Source of the DNA: an uncultured Spirochaetaceae bacterium
GTDB lineage: Bacteria; Spirochaetota; Spirochaetia; Sphaerochaetales; Sphaerochaetaceae
DNA: 64,000 bases
Assembly (NCBI GenBank): GCA_944388955.1
Contig: CALXKJ010000005.1
Span: forward strand, 81,753 to 145,752
Direction of reading: 5' to 3'
In this document: piece after piece, positions 52,532-62,683 of the stretch
How positions within the stretch are numbered: position 1 is the first letter of the stretch
How the letters are laid out: each line of letters starts with the position of its first letter
The notes under the pieces: model-generated
Told to the model about the DNA's origin: nothing
The model's input: only the letters and a program-made list of their open reading frames with translations
Database searches by the model: none
Made by a program: the position numbers and the translations under genes

Positions 52532-54574
52532 TTAGATATCAAGCGTTCTTACGAACGTCGCATTCTGCTCAATGAATTCGCGTCTTGGCTCTACATCTTC
52601 TCCCATAAGCATCGAGAAGACTCTATCTGCCTGTTCTGCATCCTCAAGATGGACTTTTCCTATCATCCTCGTCTCAGGATTCATCGTTGTCTCCCAAAGC
52701 TGTTCAGGATTCATCTCTCCAAGACCTTTATAACGCTGGATAGCTATCTTTGATTCATCCACTCCCGGTGCATATTCATCGAGTATTTTCTTTTTATCAA
52801 CCTCATCGTAGGCATAAAAATCCTTCTTATTGAGGGTGATCTTATAAAGAGGCGGCATAGCGAAATAGATATATCCTGCCTCGATAAGAGGACGCATATA
52901 ACGGAAGAAGAATGTAAGAAGCAACGTTCTGATATGAGAGCCATCAACATCAGCATCAGCCATGATGATTATCTTATGATAGCGTGCCTTTGTGATATCA
53001 AAAGTCTTCTCACCTTCTTTCTTATCGCTATCTTCGTCATCAATATTATCATTTCCGGTATTGTTATAACGTGTAATGCCAGCACCTATTGTCTGGATAA
53101 CAGGCTCAAGCTTGTCATTATTGAGGACTTTTGCTTCCTGTGCCTTTTCAACATTGAGCATTTTTCCCCAAAGCGGAAGAATAGCCTGGAAACGGCTATC
53201 ACGTCCCTGCTTTGCAGATCCGCCAGCACTATCACCCTCGACAATGAATACCTCGCAGCGCGCAGGATCCCGTTCTGTGCAATCAGCAAGCTTGCCAGGA
53301 AGCCCGCCTCCCTCGCTTTTCTTTCTTATATTCTCACGGGCTTTTCTTGCGGCAACGCGCCCAAGAGCCGCACTTGTTACTTTATCGAGAAGGCGATCAA
53401 TAGAATCAGGGAATTCATCGAAGTAGTTTGTAAGATTCTCATATACAAGAGAGTCCACAATGCCCTTGACATTCGAATTTCCGAGCTTCATCTTTGTCTG
53501 GCCTTCAAACTGCGGATTCGGTATCTTGACGGAAATTATTGCAGTAAGGCCTTCTGAAATATCAGAAGATTCAAGGCTGTCTGGATACTTCTTCATGTAC
53601 TTAACGCTCTTCTTAAGCTGGTTATTCAGACATCTTGAAAGAGCAGCCCTGAATCCTGAAAGATGCGTTCCACCTTCGCGCGTGTTTATATTATTGACAA
53701 ATGTGTAGATTTTCTCGTCGTACTTGTCATTGTACTGAAGAGAGACTTCTACATTGACATCATCTTTCTGACACTCAAACGAAATAGGATCAAAAAGCAC
53801 CGTCTTATATTCGTTAAGGTACTTAACAAAAGATGAAAGACCGCCTTCAGCATGGAATTTATCTGTTCTCTGAGGATCAGTACGATTATCAGAGATAGAA
53901 ATCGTAATGCCTTTATTGAGATAGGAAAGCTCTCTGAATCTTGCAGATAATGTATCATAATTGAATGAATTAGGCTCCATTATCTCGAAATCAGGAGTGA
54001 ACCTTACTATTGTTCCAGTCCTGTCAGTATCACCGATTATAGCGACATCGCTTTCAGGAATTCCTTTATGATATACCTGCCTATAGATATGAGGAGCTCT
54101 GTGAACGGTGACTTCCATCCATGATGATAGTGCGTTAACGCATGATACACCTACACCATGAAGTCCACCAGAAACTTTATATGCATTGTGGTCGAATTTA
54201 CCACCAGCATGCAGCTGTGTGAGAACAACCTCAAGAGAGCTTTTTCCCTCTTCAGGATGCATATCAACAGGAATACCTCGTCCATTATCCTCTACTGTGC
54301 ATATCTCACCATCTGGACCGTTATCGATATACACTTTGATGTCATTGCAATATCCTGCCATTGCTTCATCGATGGAATTATCAACAACCTCATATACGAG
54401 ATGATGGAGACCATCGATACCAGTCGAACCAATATACATTCCAGGTCTGAGACGGACAGCCTCCAGCCCCTTGAGAACAGTAATACCACTGGAATTGTAA
54501 TCTTCGCTGGCTTTGATTTCCGCTTCAAGCTCGGCTTTATCGTGCCCTGTGATTTTCAGTTCTTCGTCGTCCAT
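52532..54574 (-). CDS. gyrB: DNA gyrase subunit B
   Basis: 680 residues: GHKL ATPase ([31 protein letters not shown]), transducer, and TOPRIM with [14 protein letters not shown] and [13 protein letters not shown] short acidic insert ([15 protein letters not shown]) lies within the TOPRIM region. A GGAAGGAA site precedes the ATG. It is divergent from dnaA across a 257-bp AT-rich gap. Confidence 0.97.
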   Translation of the reverse strand: MDDEELKITGHDKAELEAEIKASEDYNSSGITVLKGLEAVRLRPGMYIGSTGIDGLHHLVYEVVDNSIDEAMAGYCNDIKVYIDNGPDGEICTVEDNGRGIPVDMHPEEGKSSLEVVLTQLHAGGKFDHNAYKVSGGLHGVGVSCVNALSSWMEVTVHRAPHIYRQVYHKGIPESDVAIIGDTDRTGTIVRFTPDFEIMEPNSFNYDTLSARFRELSYLNKGITISISDNRTDPQRTDKFHAEGGLSSFVKYLNEYKTVLFDPISFECQKDDVNVEVSLQYNDKYDEKIYTFVNNINTREGGTHLSGFRAALSRCLNNQLKKSVKYMKKYPDSLESSDISEGLTAIISVKIPNPQFEGQTKMKLGNSNVKGIVDSLVYENLTNYFDEFPDSIDRLLDKVTSAALGRVAARKARENIRKKSEGGGLPGKLADCTERDPARCEVFIVEGDSAGGSAKQGRDSRFQAILPLWGKMLNVEKAQEAKVLNNDKLEPVIQTIGAGITRYNNTGNDNIDDEDSDKKEGEKTFDITKARYHKIIIMADADVDGSHIRTLLLTFFFRYMRPLIEAGYIYFAMPPLYKITLNKKDFYAYDEVDKKKILDEYAPGVDESKIAIQRYKGLGEMNPEQLWETTMNPETRMIGKVHLEDAEQADRVFSMLMGEDVEPRREFIEQNATFVRTLDI

Positions 54575-54793
54575 GTTTCCTTCCAGACTGATTCCGTAGC
54601 TGCTTTTTATATCTTATCGAGCAGGTTGGATAAGAATGACCAGAACGGAGAATATCAGTAGATTCATTATATATTTTTTGAATAATCGATTCAAGTTGCA
54701 TCTAAAAATAGAAACATTGATTATATTCTTATTAAATATAGAATTAAATTATATAACAAATGCACTTGACGTCGTTATGCAATCAATAGGCAG

Positions 54794-54822
54794 TTCACAG
54801 CGCTTTATACCTCTGGTATAAT
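54794..54822 (+). promoter_or_regulatory. dnaA promoter
   Basis: TTCACA (54794-54799), 17 bp, TATAAT (54817-54822). The dnaA ATG is only 9 nt after the -10, leaving a leader of about 0-3 nt and no ribosome site. Confidence 0.7.
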
Positions 54823-54831
54823 CCGCAGAAT

Positions 54832-56178
54832 ATGGAAAATCTCGAAAAAATATGGCTTGAAGCAGAATCCCATCTTGAAGAAACACTTCCTGAGACAAAA
54901 AAGCAATGGATCAGGCGAATATCGTATGCAGGAGAGGAGAATGGAGTTATTATTCTCGCTTTATCATCAGCTTTCTACAAAGATACAGCAGAGAAAAACT
55001 GCAGGACAGATATTGAGAATATGGTTTCCGAAATAGCAGGCAAGGAAACAAACATAAAATTCATCGTAGACGAGAGCAGAAAAACAGCTGTAAAAACTCC
55101 TGCCAGAAAAGAAGTAAAACCAAAGGAAGAAAAGCATAAATCGCAGAATACTACTCTTAACAAGCAATATTCCTTCGATAATTTCATCTCCGGTGATAAC
55201 AGCAGCTTCGCATTCAACGCATGCAAAGTTATTGCGCAGAATCCAGGTACATCTTTCAATCCATGTCTTATTTATGGTGGTGTAGGACTGGGAAAAACAC
55301 ATCTTCTTGAGTCAATAGGAAATTATATAGATGAGCATAACCCTAAAATGAAAATCATCTATACTACAGCTGAAAGCTTCACTAATGAATTCATCGATTC
55401 TCTTCTGTCAAAGGAGAAGATATCCTCATTCAAATCAAAATACAGGAATGTGGATGTGCTTCTTATCGATGATATTCATTTTCTGCAGAAAAAGGATTCT
55501 ACACAGGAAGAGCTTTTCCATACATTCAACGAGCTCTATGATAACCACAAGCAGATTGTCCTTACATGCGATCGCCCTATAACTGAGCTTACTGATATAA
55601 CCGATAGGCTCAAGACAAGATTCAGAAAAGGTATAAATGTCGATCTTCAGCCTCCAGCATATGAGACAAGAATGGCAATAGCCATGCAGAAATGCCGTGA
55701 AAAAGGATACTCAATAGATCAGAAGGTTCTTGAATTCATTTGTGAGAATATCAACACGAATGTAAGGGATCTCGAGGGTGCTTTGACTACTCTCAGCTCA
55801 TTTGCAGAACTTGTAGGAAAACCTGTCACTATAGATATAGCAAGAGAGCAGCTGAAAAACTTCATAATAGAGCCTGCAATAAAGAATACAGATATAACAA
55901 TTGATACCATAATCCATAAAACAGCAACCTATTTTAACGTAAAGGACTATGATATACGTGGAAAAAGCAGAAATAAGAACATCATGCTTGCACGTCATAT
56001 ATCAATTTATCTCGCTTCAGAGCTTACATCATATTCACTGTCTGAAATAGGAAAAGTCATGAACGGGAAAGATCACACTACAATCATGTATTCAGTCGAG
56101 AAAATCAAATCAATAATGGAGACTGATGACTCTGTAAAACAGGCTATAAACGATCTAAAGAAAGATATACTCTCATGA
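54832..56178 (+). CDS. dnaA: Chromosomal replication initiator DnaA
   Basis: 448 residues with the four usual domains: I (about 1-85), a lysine-rich linker II, the AAA+ domain III (GGVGLGKTHLLESIG, VLLIDDIHFLQ) and the DNA-binding domain IV (RHISIYLASELTSYSLSEIG, GKDHTTIMYSVEKI). The mRNA may be leaderless. It is divergent from gyrB and followed by oriC, then dnaN, the standard ancestral order. Confidence 0.97.
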   Translation: MENLEKIWLEAESHLEETLPETKKQWIRRISYAGEENGVIILALSSAFYKDTAEKNCRTDIENMVSEIAGKETNIKFIVDESRKTAVKTPARKEVKPKEEKHKSQNTTLNKQYSFDNFISGDNSSFAFNACKVIAQNPGTSFNPCLIYGGVGLGKTHLLESIGNYIDEHNPKMKIIYTTAESFTNEFIDSLLSKEKISSFKSKYRNVDVLLIDDIHFLQKKDSTQEELFHTFNELYDNHKQIVLTCDRPITELTDITDRLKTRFRKGINVDLQPPAYETRMAIAMQKCREKGYSIDQKVLEFICENINTNVRDLEGALTTLSSFAELVGKPVTIDIAREQLKNFIIEPAIKNTDITIDTIIHKTATYFNVKDYDIRGKSRNKNIMLARHISIYLASELTSYSLSEIGKVMNGKDHTTIMYSVEKIKSIMETDDSVKQAINDLKKDILS

Positions 56179-56179
56179 G

Positions 56180-56460
56180 TTTTCCACAATCGGTGGAAAA
56201 ACACTGTGGAAAAGATGTTTAAAACCTGTGGATTCAATATGAAAATGATGTGGAAAAAATTTCACTTTTCCACATCACATGTAACAAAAAATCATAATAT
56301 GTGGAAAGCGGTGGAATAAATAGACAGTTTTCCACAATTTTATCCACAATACAATTCTTTCTATAATAAACAAATAATATGAGTTTTCCACAATTACGCA
56401 TCCATTACTATTATTACTTAAATCAATTTATGATATATTAAATACATAATAAAGGAGCAA
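56180..56460. other. Chromosomal origin oriC
   Basis: At least eight DnaA boxes are crowded between dnaA and dnaN. Plus strand: 56180, 56266, 56328, 56340 (TTATCCACA) and 56384. Minus strand: 56205, 56227, 56249 and 56300. TTTTCCACA dominates over TTATCCACA. Beyond the last box comes an AT-rich stretch (56404-56455), the likely unwinding element, which opens with ATTACTATTATTACT, a DnaA-trio-like run. The dnaN promoter and ribosome site are at its end. Confidence 0.88.
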
Positions 56461-56465
56461 AGACT

Positions 56466-57578
56466 ATGAAGTTCGTATGCCAGTCGAGCAGCCTTCTGCG
56501 CGAAATAGAACTTGCAAATAATTTCTCAAGTTCAAAGAACTCTCTATCAATATCAAGCAATGTGCTTCTGGAGATATCAAATGATACTCTCAAAATCAAA
56601 GCTACAGATCAGAAACTCGGTTTTTCATCTTCAATAAGCGCTATGACAGTAGTTCCAGGTTCAACAACTGTTTTCTGTGAGAAACTGTCACAGCTTCTCA
56701 AGAATATTCCAGATACCGAAATCGAAATTGATGACAGCAATGGTAATCTGACTATAAAGCCTGCAGATGATTCTGATTCTTTCCATGCAATCATAAAGAC
56801 AATAGAAGCATCAAAATATCCAAAGCTTCAGGAACTTGATGATTCATGCTTCTTCTCTCTTACTCAAAGGGATTTCTTCGACATGATAGATAAGACATCA
56901 TTCGCTGTATCTTCAGAAGATGATACAAGGCATTTTCTTACAGGTGTTTATATGGAAAAGAAGGATGATGATCTTGTAATGGTAGCTACTGATGGAAAGA
57001 GAATGTCTTATGTATGCCGTCATTTTGAGCAGTCTATACCTGATTTTCCTTCTGCTATCATACCTGTAAAATTCCTTAATCTCATAAAAGCAATAGGAAC
57101 TGGCGAAGGACTTCTCTCTATAGGAGTAAAAGAAGGATATATATTCGGACGCATCGGAGACAGAGTCATATATTCAACTCTTATAGGTGGCAATTATCCT
57201 TCATATGAGAAAGTCATACCTCGTAACCTTGAATATACTTGCGTAGTGAAGAAAGAAGATCTCGAGAAAGCTCTTTCATTCATTTCAATATTCGTGGAAA
57301 GCAAGTCAAAGCGTCTTTTTGCGGATCTTGGAGAAAACAAGATGAGACTTTCTGCTGAGAATAATGAATTCGGTGAAAGCCAGCAAACAATAAATGCTTC
57401 TTATAATGGTGATAATGTAAGAATGTCTTTCAATTCACAGCTTATCAGCATTCCAATCAAGAAAATTGATTCAGAGTATATAAGCATAAAATTCTTACGT
57501 CCTTCTTCTGCTATGATTTTCACATCAGAACCTGAAAAGGATTATCTTTTTGTAATAATGCCGATGCAGCTGTCATGA
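56466..57578 (+). CDS. dnaN: DNA polymerase III beta clamp
   Basis: 370-residue sliding clamp of three similar domains. FSSSISAMTVVPGSTTVF and FAVSSEDDTRHFLTGVYME are typical, and the C-terminus DYLFVIMPMQL matches the conserved end of the family. AAAGGAG precedes the ATG. It overlaps recF by 4 bases (ATGA). Confidence 0.97.
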   Translation: MKFVCQSSSLLREIELANNFSSSKNSLSISSNVLLEISNDTLKIKATDQKLGFSSSISAMTVVPGSTTVFCEKLSQLLKNIPDTEIEIDDSNGNLTIKPADDSDSFHAIIKTIEASKYPKLQELDDSCFFSLTQRDFFDMIDKTSFAVSSEDDTRHFLTGVYMEKKDDDLVMVATDGKRMSYVCRHFEQSIPDFPSAIIPVKFLNLIKAIGTGEGLLSIGVKEGYIFGRIGDRVIYSTLIGGNYPSYEKVIPRNLEYTCVVKKEDLEKALSFISIFVESKSKRLFADLGENKMRLSAENNEFGESQQTINASYNGDNVRMSFNSQLISIPIKKIDSEYISIKFLRPSSAMIFTSEPEKDYLFVIMPMQLS

Positions 57579-58672
57579 GATTTGATTCTCTTTCTATAAG
57601 AAACTTCCGTAATATATCCTCTGCTTCTATTACTCTAGATGCAGAGGATATAGTATTCACTGGCATAAACGGCCAGGGAAAGACAAATATCCTGGAAGCA
57701 ATTTACATACTCTGCTATGGATCCTCATTCAGGACCAGTCATCTGAAAGAAGCTATAAACAGAAAAGAGGAATCATTCTCACTTAAAGCTTCATTTGAGG
57801 ATGATATAGGCATAAAACAGAATATCTCAATATCATTTGATGGAAATAAAAGACTGATAGAAATAGATGGAAAGGAAATAAAAGACAGAAGAGAATTGAT
57901 TTATTCTTTTCCTTGTATTGTATTCTCGCATGATGATATTGCATTCGTTAAAGGAGAGCCTTCTGAGCGAAGAATGTTCTTTGACCAGATGATGAGTCTC
58001 TATTCACCTGTTTTCTTTGATACACTCAGATCTTATAGAGCTATATTGATGCAGCGAAATGCAGCTATAAAAAGAGGTGGGTCACTGATTTCTCTTTATG
58101 ATGAGCGTCTTGCTTTGTATGGTCTTGAGATAATGAAAGCAAGAGCGGAGGCTGTATGTGGATTCAATTCTGTTTTTCCGGATTTATTCAGAGAAATATC
58201 CGGAGAGGATATGAATGTAATTGTAAGGTACCAGCCATCATGGAATGGGATGGAAAGTGTAGATGAAATAAAGGAATATCTAGAGAAAAACTATGAGCGT
58301 GATATTTCCCTTATGACTACATCTTCAGGTCCTCATCGTGACAGATTTACCGTAATAGCGGATGACACTCCATTTCAGAATATAGGATCGACTGGACAGA
58401 TAAGGCTTGCATCAATACTTTTCCGTATAGCGGAAGCAATTTATTTTACAAAGGAAAGTGGCAGAAAGCCTCTTCTTCTTATAGACGATGTGCTTCTGGA
58501 GCTTGATAGTGAAAGAAGAGGAAGAGTTCTTTCATCACTTCCTGATTATTCACAGGCATTCTATACATTTCTTCCTAGAGAGGATTATTTTGCTGATAAA
58601 AAGAATAATTCCATATTCTATAATGTGAAAAAAGGAGAGTATTACATTGAAGGATGTAAAGAAAATCAGTGA
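57575..58672 (+). CDS. recF: Recombination protein RecF
   Basis: A 365-residue SMC-like ATPase that works at gaps with RecO and RecR. Walker A is GINGQGKTNILEAIY (about 31-45), the ABC signature region is STGQIRLASI, and Walker B is LLLIDDVLLELD. Coupled to dnaN. Its end overlaps the next gene by 26 bp. Confidence 0.96.
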   Translation: MRFDSLSIRNFRNISSASITLDAEDIVFTGINGQGKTNILEAIYILCYGSSFRTSHLKEAINRKEESFSLKASFEDDIGIKQNISISFDGNKRLIEIDGKEIKDRRELIYSFPCIVFSHDDIAFVKGEPSERRMFFDQMMSLYSPVFFDTLRSYRAILMQRNAAIKRGGSLISLYDERLALYGLEIMKARAEAVCGFNSVFPDLFREISGEDMNVIVRYQPSWNGMESVDEIKEYLEKNYERDISLMTTSSGPHRDRFTVIADDTPFQNIGSTGQIRLASILFRIAEAIYFTKESGRKPLLLIDDVLLELDSERRGRVLSSLPDYSQAFYTFLPREDYFADKKNNSIFYNVKKGEYYIEGCKENQ

Positions 58673-58931
58673 ACTTCTCTCTGAGTATATGCAGAATGCT
58701 GAAATAAATTCAGCTGCAAGATATCATCGAGAATGGCCTATGATAGCAGGTGAAAGACTGAGAAAGGTCACTTCATTCTCTTCTTTTGATGATCATACGA
58801 TATCTGTTTATGTAAAAGGTGCTGCGGCAAGATCACTATTAATGCTTGAAAAAGAAAGAATATTAAGGGACTTCAATAAGCGCTATAGTGATGTATTTGC
58901 AGATGATATAAGAATTGTGAGAATGCAGTGA
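58647..58931 (+). CDS. DUF721 (DciA-like) protein
   Basis: A 94-residue small protein in the slot after recF, where DUF721 proteins usually lie. SARYHREWPMIAGERLRKVT and ISVYVKGAAARSLLMLEKER fit the KH-like fold of DciA, which assists loading of the replicative helicase. The start is TTG with AGGAG about 8 nt upstream. Role by analogy. Confidence 0.8.
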   Translation: MKDVKKISELLSEYMQNAEINSAARYHREWPMIAGERLRKVTSFSSFDDHTISVYVKGAAARSLLMLEKERILRDFNKRYSDVFADDIRIVRMQ

Positions 58932-58943
58932 TTGTAATGTGTC

Positions 58944-58972
58944 TTGACGCCTGATGCCGTGTTTGCTACAAT
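58944..58972 (+). promoter_or_regulatory. rpmH-rnpA promoter
   Basis: TTGACG (58944-58949), 17 bp, TACAAT (58967-58972). Near-consensus, as expected for ribosomal genes. Confidence 0.85.
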
Positions 58973-59044
58973 CCCATAATCGGATATAAGGCCATAAATT
59001 AAAGAAATTAATCGCTTTACAGCGTTAGATTTGGAGTAGATCAA

Positions 59045-59212
59045 ATGAGTTACAAAGGGAAGAGAACCTATCATCCTAGCAAGATGAAGAGGACAAGAAA
59101 GTTCGGTTTCCGTGCAAGAATGGCTACAAAGGGTGGCCGTCTGGTACTTGCTCGCCGCAGAGCTAAGGGTAGACATAGCCTTACAGCCAGCGATGAGAAG
59201 AAGCCTTACTAA
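59045..59212 (+). CDS. rpmH: Ribosomal protein L34
   Basis: 55 residues: [20 protein letters not shown] then [20 protein letters not shown], the L34 signature, with a short extra tail [16 protein letters not shown] is 8 nt before the ATG. It overlaps rnpA by 20 bp. Confidence 0.97.
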   Translation: MSYKGKRTYHPSKMKRTRKFGFRARMATKGGRLVLARRRAKGRHSLTASDEKKPY

Positions 59213-59555
59213 GAGAGAAATCATTAGGAAAAAAGAAGATATCGATCGCATTTTCAGGCTTGGAAAATCATATTCAGGTCAGGGAATGCGATTGATTAGT
59301 CTTGATAACTCTCTGGGTTTTGATAGACTCATAGTTATTCCTAAAAAGCACTTTGGTACTGCTGTTGAAAGAAACAAAGCCAGACGTAGGGCTAAAGAAA
59401 TTTTCAGATGCTATGAGAAAAGGATAAATTCAGAGGAACCTATGGAAGATAAGGGTAAGGATTATATTCTTTTACTGTATCCTGGTAAGGTTTCCGGTTT
59501 TACCTTGCTTGAGTCCGGCTTCAAAGAGCTTATGGACAGGTCCTGCCGGAAATAA
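59193..59555 (+). CDS. rnpA: Ribonuclease P protein component
   Basis: A 120-residue basic protein. [20 protein letters not shown], then [20 protein letters not shown] carries the RNR-type motif of RnpA (R-N-x-x-R-R). The start at 59193 lies within rpmH, the common overlap of these genes. It binds the P RNA for tRNA 5' maturation. Confidence 0.93.
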   Translation: MRRSLTKREIIRKKEDIDRIFRLGKSYSGQGMRLISLDNSLGFDRLIVIPKKHFGTAVERNKARRRAKEIFRCYEKRINSEEPMEDKGKDYILLLYPGKVSGFTLLESGFKELMDRSCRK

Positions 59556-59634
59556 TGTTCCACTTTCTTCTCATCAGCAGAGATTCCTATTCCAGCTTAC
59601 GGATACAATTTCTTCCATCGAATAAGGAGTGAAG

Positions 59635-61422
59635 ATGGATAGGAATACCATCATAGCAATTGTATTGTCAGTTATAGTCATAACAGTTGGAATGACAATA
59701 CAGACAATGTTCTTCGCACCTGAGATTCCAGTGGATGCAGGAGTTGTAGAAGAGACTATTGAAGCTGATGTTTATCTTCCTGAAAGCGCATCGGGAAGCA
59801 TAACAGCGACAGGAGATACTCCTGATTCAGCGCCATTTGATGTAACAGCTGGTGAATACACTATAACATTCAATCCAGAAGGGGCATCTATAAGCTCTAT
59901 CAGACTCAATAATCATGATGATAATGGAAAGCCTGTTGAGCTTCTTTTCAAGGATGCTGATGATGCTAATGCATTTATGATGTATAGCGGAAAGGGATTA
60001 TCAGAGTCTATAGATGATGTTTTCGCTTACAGCATAGCAGAGCACGGTACGCTTCCACTTACGATAGTAACGTTCACACGTTCATTCAGAACATCAGATA
60101 GTGATACGGATTTCATCATTGAGAAGAGATTTGCTATTCCTCAGAATGAAGAGTACATGTTCCAGATATCAGTATCATTCAAGGATGAGAATGGAAACAG
60201 GATTACTCCTATAAATGATGAAGGTGTTGCTTACACATTAGCATTCGGTCCTCAGATTGGTCCTGCCTTTGAGTCTATGTCAAATAACTATGATTATAGG
60301 AGGGTGTCCCTGAGGTATGATGATGAGAATAGAAGAGATGCAAGATTCAGTGATGGAATCTTCGCTTCAGATGAGGAAAAAACACTTGATTGGATTTCTC
60401 TTTCAGGTAAGTACTTTGCTTTTATTCTTATTCCAGATGATGATGTAACGATAGCCTCTTCTGGTGCTATTCAGTATACAAATGAAACAGGAGTGCCTCA
60501 GGAGGATATCGTTTATATTGAAAGAGCTGCTACAGCATCTGATTCATCAGATATCTATTCTTTCTATGCCGGACCTAAAGTAAAGAGAAATCTTACGATT
60601 TTCGAAAGCGGTGAAAGTGTATTCTCTGTAGATGGTCATGACATGAAGGATATAATCGATGGAAACTGGCTTTCCTGGCTTGAGAATATTCTTAACTGGC
60701 TTCTTCAGCTATTCCACAGGATAATCCCTAATTATGGTATAGCGATTATCCTTCTTACTATACTCATCAAGTTGCTGCTTCAGCCACTTGCAAAGAGGGG
60801 TATGGATTCTACTGCCAAGATGAGTGCTCTTGGTCCAAAAATCAATGAAATAAAGGAAAGATACCCTGACGATCCTGAAGCACAGAATGCGGCAATGGCT
60901 AAGCTTTATAAGGAAGAAAAGATAAACCCTATGGGCTCATGTCTTCCAATGCTTATACAGTTCCCGATATTCATCGCGCTTTATGGTCTTCTTAACACGA
61001 ATTTCGATCTCCGTGGTTCGATGTTTATCCCAGGATGGATTCCTGATCTTTCTATACCAGATACGATTTTCACTCTTCCTTTTGCTATACCATTCCTTGG
61101 AAGCCAGATACATCTGCTGCCGATTCTTTATACTATCTCGATGATATTCTCCATGAAGATAACGCAGTCAGGAAGCCAGGCTGGATCACAGCAGGGAATG
61201 ATGACATTCATGACTTATGGTATGCCTATCATTTTCTTCTTCATTATGTATAACGCACCATCAGGTCTTCTTCTTTACTGGTCAACTGTAAACGTAATCT
61301 CAATTGGGCAGCAGCTTTTCGTGAATAAAAAGAAAAAGGCTGTATATGAAGAGGAAATAGCTGAAAAGGATGCTATCAAGCAGGCAAAGAAAGATGCCAA
61401 GAGAAAGAACAGGAGAAAGTAA
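59635..61422 (+). CDS. yidC: Membrane protein insertase YidC
   Basis: 595 residues with an N-terminal helix, a large periplasmic domain (about 55-345), and a C-terminal block of helices (PNYGIAIILLTILIKLLLQP, MLIQFPIFIALYGLL) with the hydrophilic groove region. The basic tail (KKDAKRKNRRK) binds ribosomes. AGGAG is just before the ATG at 59635 (GTG at 59629 is an alternative). No yidD lies between rnpA and yidC. Confidence 0.96.
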   Translation: MDRNTIIAIVLSVIVITVGMTIQTMFFAPEIPVDAGVVEETIEADVYLPESASGSITATGDTPDSAPFDVTAGEYTITFNPEGASISSIRLNNHDDNGKPVELLFKDADDANAFMMYSGKGLSESIDDVFAYSIAEHGTLPLTIVTFTRSFRTSDSDTDFIIEKRFAIPQNEEYMFQISVSFKDENGNRITPINDEGVAYTLAFGPQIGPAFESMSNNYDYRRVSLRYDDENRRDARFSDGIFASDEEKTLDWISLSGKYFAFILIPDDDVTIASSGAIQYTNETGVPQEDIVYIERAATASDSSDIYSFYAGPKVKRNLTIFESGESVFSVDGHDMKDIIDGNWLSWLENILNWLLQLFHRIIPNYGIAIILLTILIKLLLQPLAKRGMDSTAKMSALGPKINEIKERYPDDPEAQNAAMAKLYKEEKINPMGSCLPMLIQFPIFIALYGLLNTNFDLRGSMFIPGWIPDLSIPDTIFTLPFAIPFLGSQIHLLPILYTISMIFSMKITQSGSQAGSQQGMMTFMTYGMPIIFFFIMYNAPSGLLLYWSTVNVISIGQQLFVNKKKKAVYEEEIAEKDAIKQAKKDAKRKNRRK

Positions 61423-61424
61423 AA

Positions 61425-62111
61425 ATGCATAAGGATTTTGAAGGCAGAACAGAGCAGGAAGCAATAGATAAGGCAATTGAAGAGCTTGGTCTTGACCGTG
61501 ATGATTTTGATGTAGAGATTATCGAAAAGGAAAAGAAGGGGCTTTTCAGGAAGAGCAACGCTAAAATCAGAGTCTATTATGGTGATTCTGATGATTATGA
61601 AGAGGATGAATCTGAAGAGGAATATGAGGATAAAGAGGAGAATCGTGATCCTGAGCCTCAGAATGATAACGAAAGAAAAGTTGTTGAGTTTGTGAATACT
61701 CTCATTGAGAAGATGGGATATAAAGCAGAGACAACAATATCTTTCCGCCGCGATTCGAAGATTGGTCTTTCAATCCAGAGTGATGATTCTTCTATTATCA
61801 TTGGAAGAAAAGGCAAGAATCTTGATGCTATACAGCTTATAGCCAATGTATATGCTGGAAATCTTGATCCTGATATCAAAGTGGTTATCGATAGCGAGAA
61901 CTACAGAATGAGACATGAGGAGCAGATTATCCGTAATGCTTATAGAGTAGCTGAACAGGTCAAGAGAAGCGGAAGATCAAGGCTTCTGGATCCAATGAAT
62001 CCGTTTGAGAGAAGACTTGTCCATACAGCTCTCAATGATGTTGAAGGCGTTGAGACAAAAAGCGAGGGAGAAGGTCTTTATAAACAAGTAAGGATTATTC
62101 CTCAGAAATAA
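61425..62111 (+). CDS. jag: RNA-binding protein Jag/KhpB
   Basis: 228 residues: Jag_N domain (about 1-50; GRTEQEAIDKAIEELGLD, KGLFRKSNAKIRV), an acidic linker (DDYEEDESEEEYEDKEE), a KH domain with IIGRKGKNLDAIQLI, and an R3H domain (RRLVHTALNDVEGVETKSEG). It starts 2 bp after yidC. It binds RNA and affects cell elongation or division in other bacteria. Confidence 0.94.
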   Translation: MHKDFEGRTEQEAIDKAIEELGLDRDDFDVEIIEKEKKGLFRKSNAKIRVYYGDSDDYEEDESEEEYEDKEENRDPEPQNDNERKVVEFVNTLIEKMGYKAETTISFRRDSKIGLSIQSDDSSIIIGRKGKNLDAIQLIANVYAGNLDPDIKVVIDSENYRMRHEEQIIRNAYRVAEQVKRSGRSRLLDPMNPFERRLVHTALNDVEGVETKSEGEGLYKQVRIIPQK

Positions 62112-62145
62112 TCAAAGAAGCATTTAAAGTTATCAAAATGCAAAG

Positions 62146-62175
62146 ATCTCCAGCTCGAAAGGGTTGGAGATTTTT
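62146..62175 (+). terminator. Terminator of the rnpA-yidC-jag operon
   Basis: ATCTCCAGC pairs with GTTGGAGAT (9 bp, one wobble), followed by TTTTT. Confidence 0.85.
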
Positions 62176-62220
62176 CTCTCAGAGTACTCATGGATTGATT
62201 ATGTATTCGATATTCTTTGC

Positions 62221-62249
62221 TTGACTAATAGAGCAATAGCAAATATCCT
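62221..62249 (+). promoter_or_regulatory. perR-rbr promoter
   Basis: TTGACT (62221-62226), 17 bp, TATCCT (62244-62249). Confidence 0.65.
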
Positions 62250-62254
62250 TTTAC

Positions 62255-62269
62255 TGATAATGATTATTA
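62255..62269. promoter_or_regulatory. Fur/PerR-type box
   Basis: TGATAATGATTATTA differs by one base from the 7-1-7 consensus TGATAATNATTATCA. It lies across the expected transcription start, so the downstream Fur-family protein probably represses its own operon. Confidence 0.8.
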
Positions 62270-62285
62270 ATAAGGAAAGAATATC

Positions 62286-62681
62286 ATGGAAAGAAGGAAT
62301 ACAATGCAGAAAGAGATAACATATTCAGCAGTGCAGTCCTTCGATGGACATCCAAGTGCTGATGATATCTATACGATAGTTTCAAAAGAGCATAGCACGA
62401 TATCCAAAGCCACGATTTATCGCAATCTTGCATCATTATATGAAGAAGGGCGTATAGGAAAAGTGATTCCTGTCGGTGGAGAAGCCCATTATGATCATCG
62501 TGTTGATAAGCATCATCATGCATACTGCAGAAAATGCGGACATGTCATCGATGTTGCTGTATCATATAAAGAGCCTGAGATTGTAGCAGAACCTGAAGAA
62601 GAAGGTTTTATGATTACATCGCATGAGCTTATATTTGAAGGTATCTGCAGCAGATGCAGAAAAAAAGAGAAAGGAGAATGA
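62286..62681 (+). CDS. Fur-family peroxide-type regulator
   Basis: 131 residues. The winged helix ([20 protein letters not shown] and [20 protein letters not shown]) is followed by the metal-binding dimer domain with [11 protein letters not shown] and CSRCRKKEK, giving two CxxC pairs for structural zinc. Coupling to rubrerythrin makes a PerR-type peroxide sensor most likely. AAGGAAAG precedes the ATG; the next gene starts across its stop. Confidence 0.9.
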   Translation: MERRNTMQKEITYSAVQSFDGHPSADDIYTIVSKEHSTISKATIYRNLASLYEEGRIGKVIPVGGEAHYDHRVDKHHHAYCRKCGHVIDVAVSYKEPEIVAEPEEEGFMITSHELIFEGICSRCRKKEKGE

Positions 62682-62683
62682 CT

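Noticed and set aside
56180..56392. Repeated TTTTCCACA considered as a CRISPR or iteron array
   Set aside because: Units are 9 bp, in both orientations and irregularly spaced, which fits DnaA boxes.
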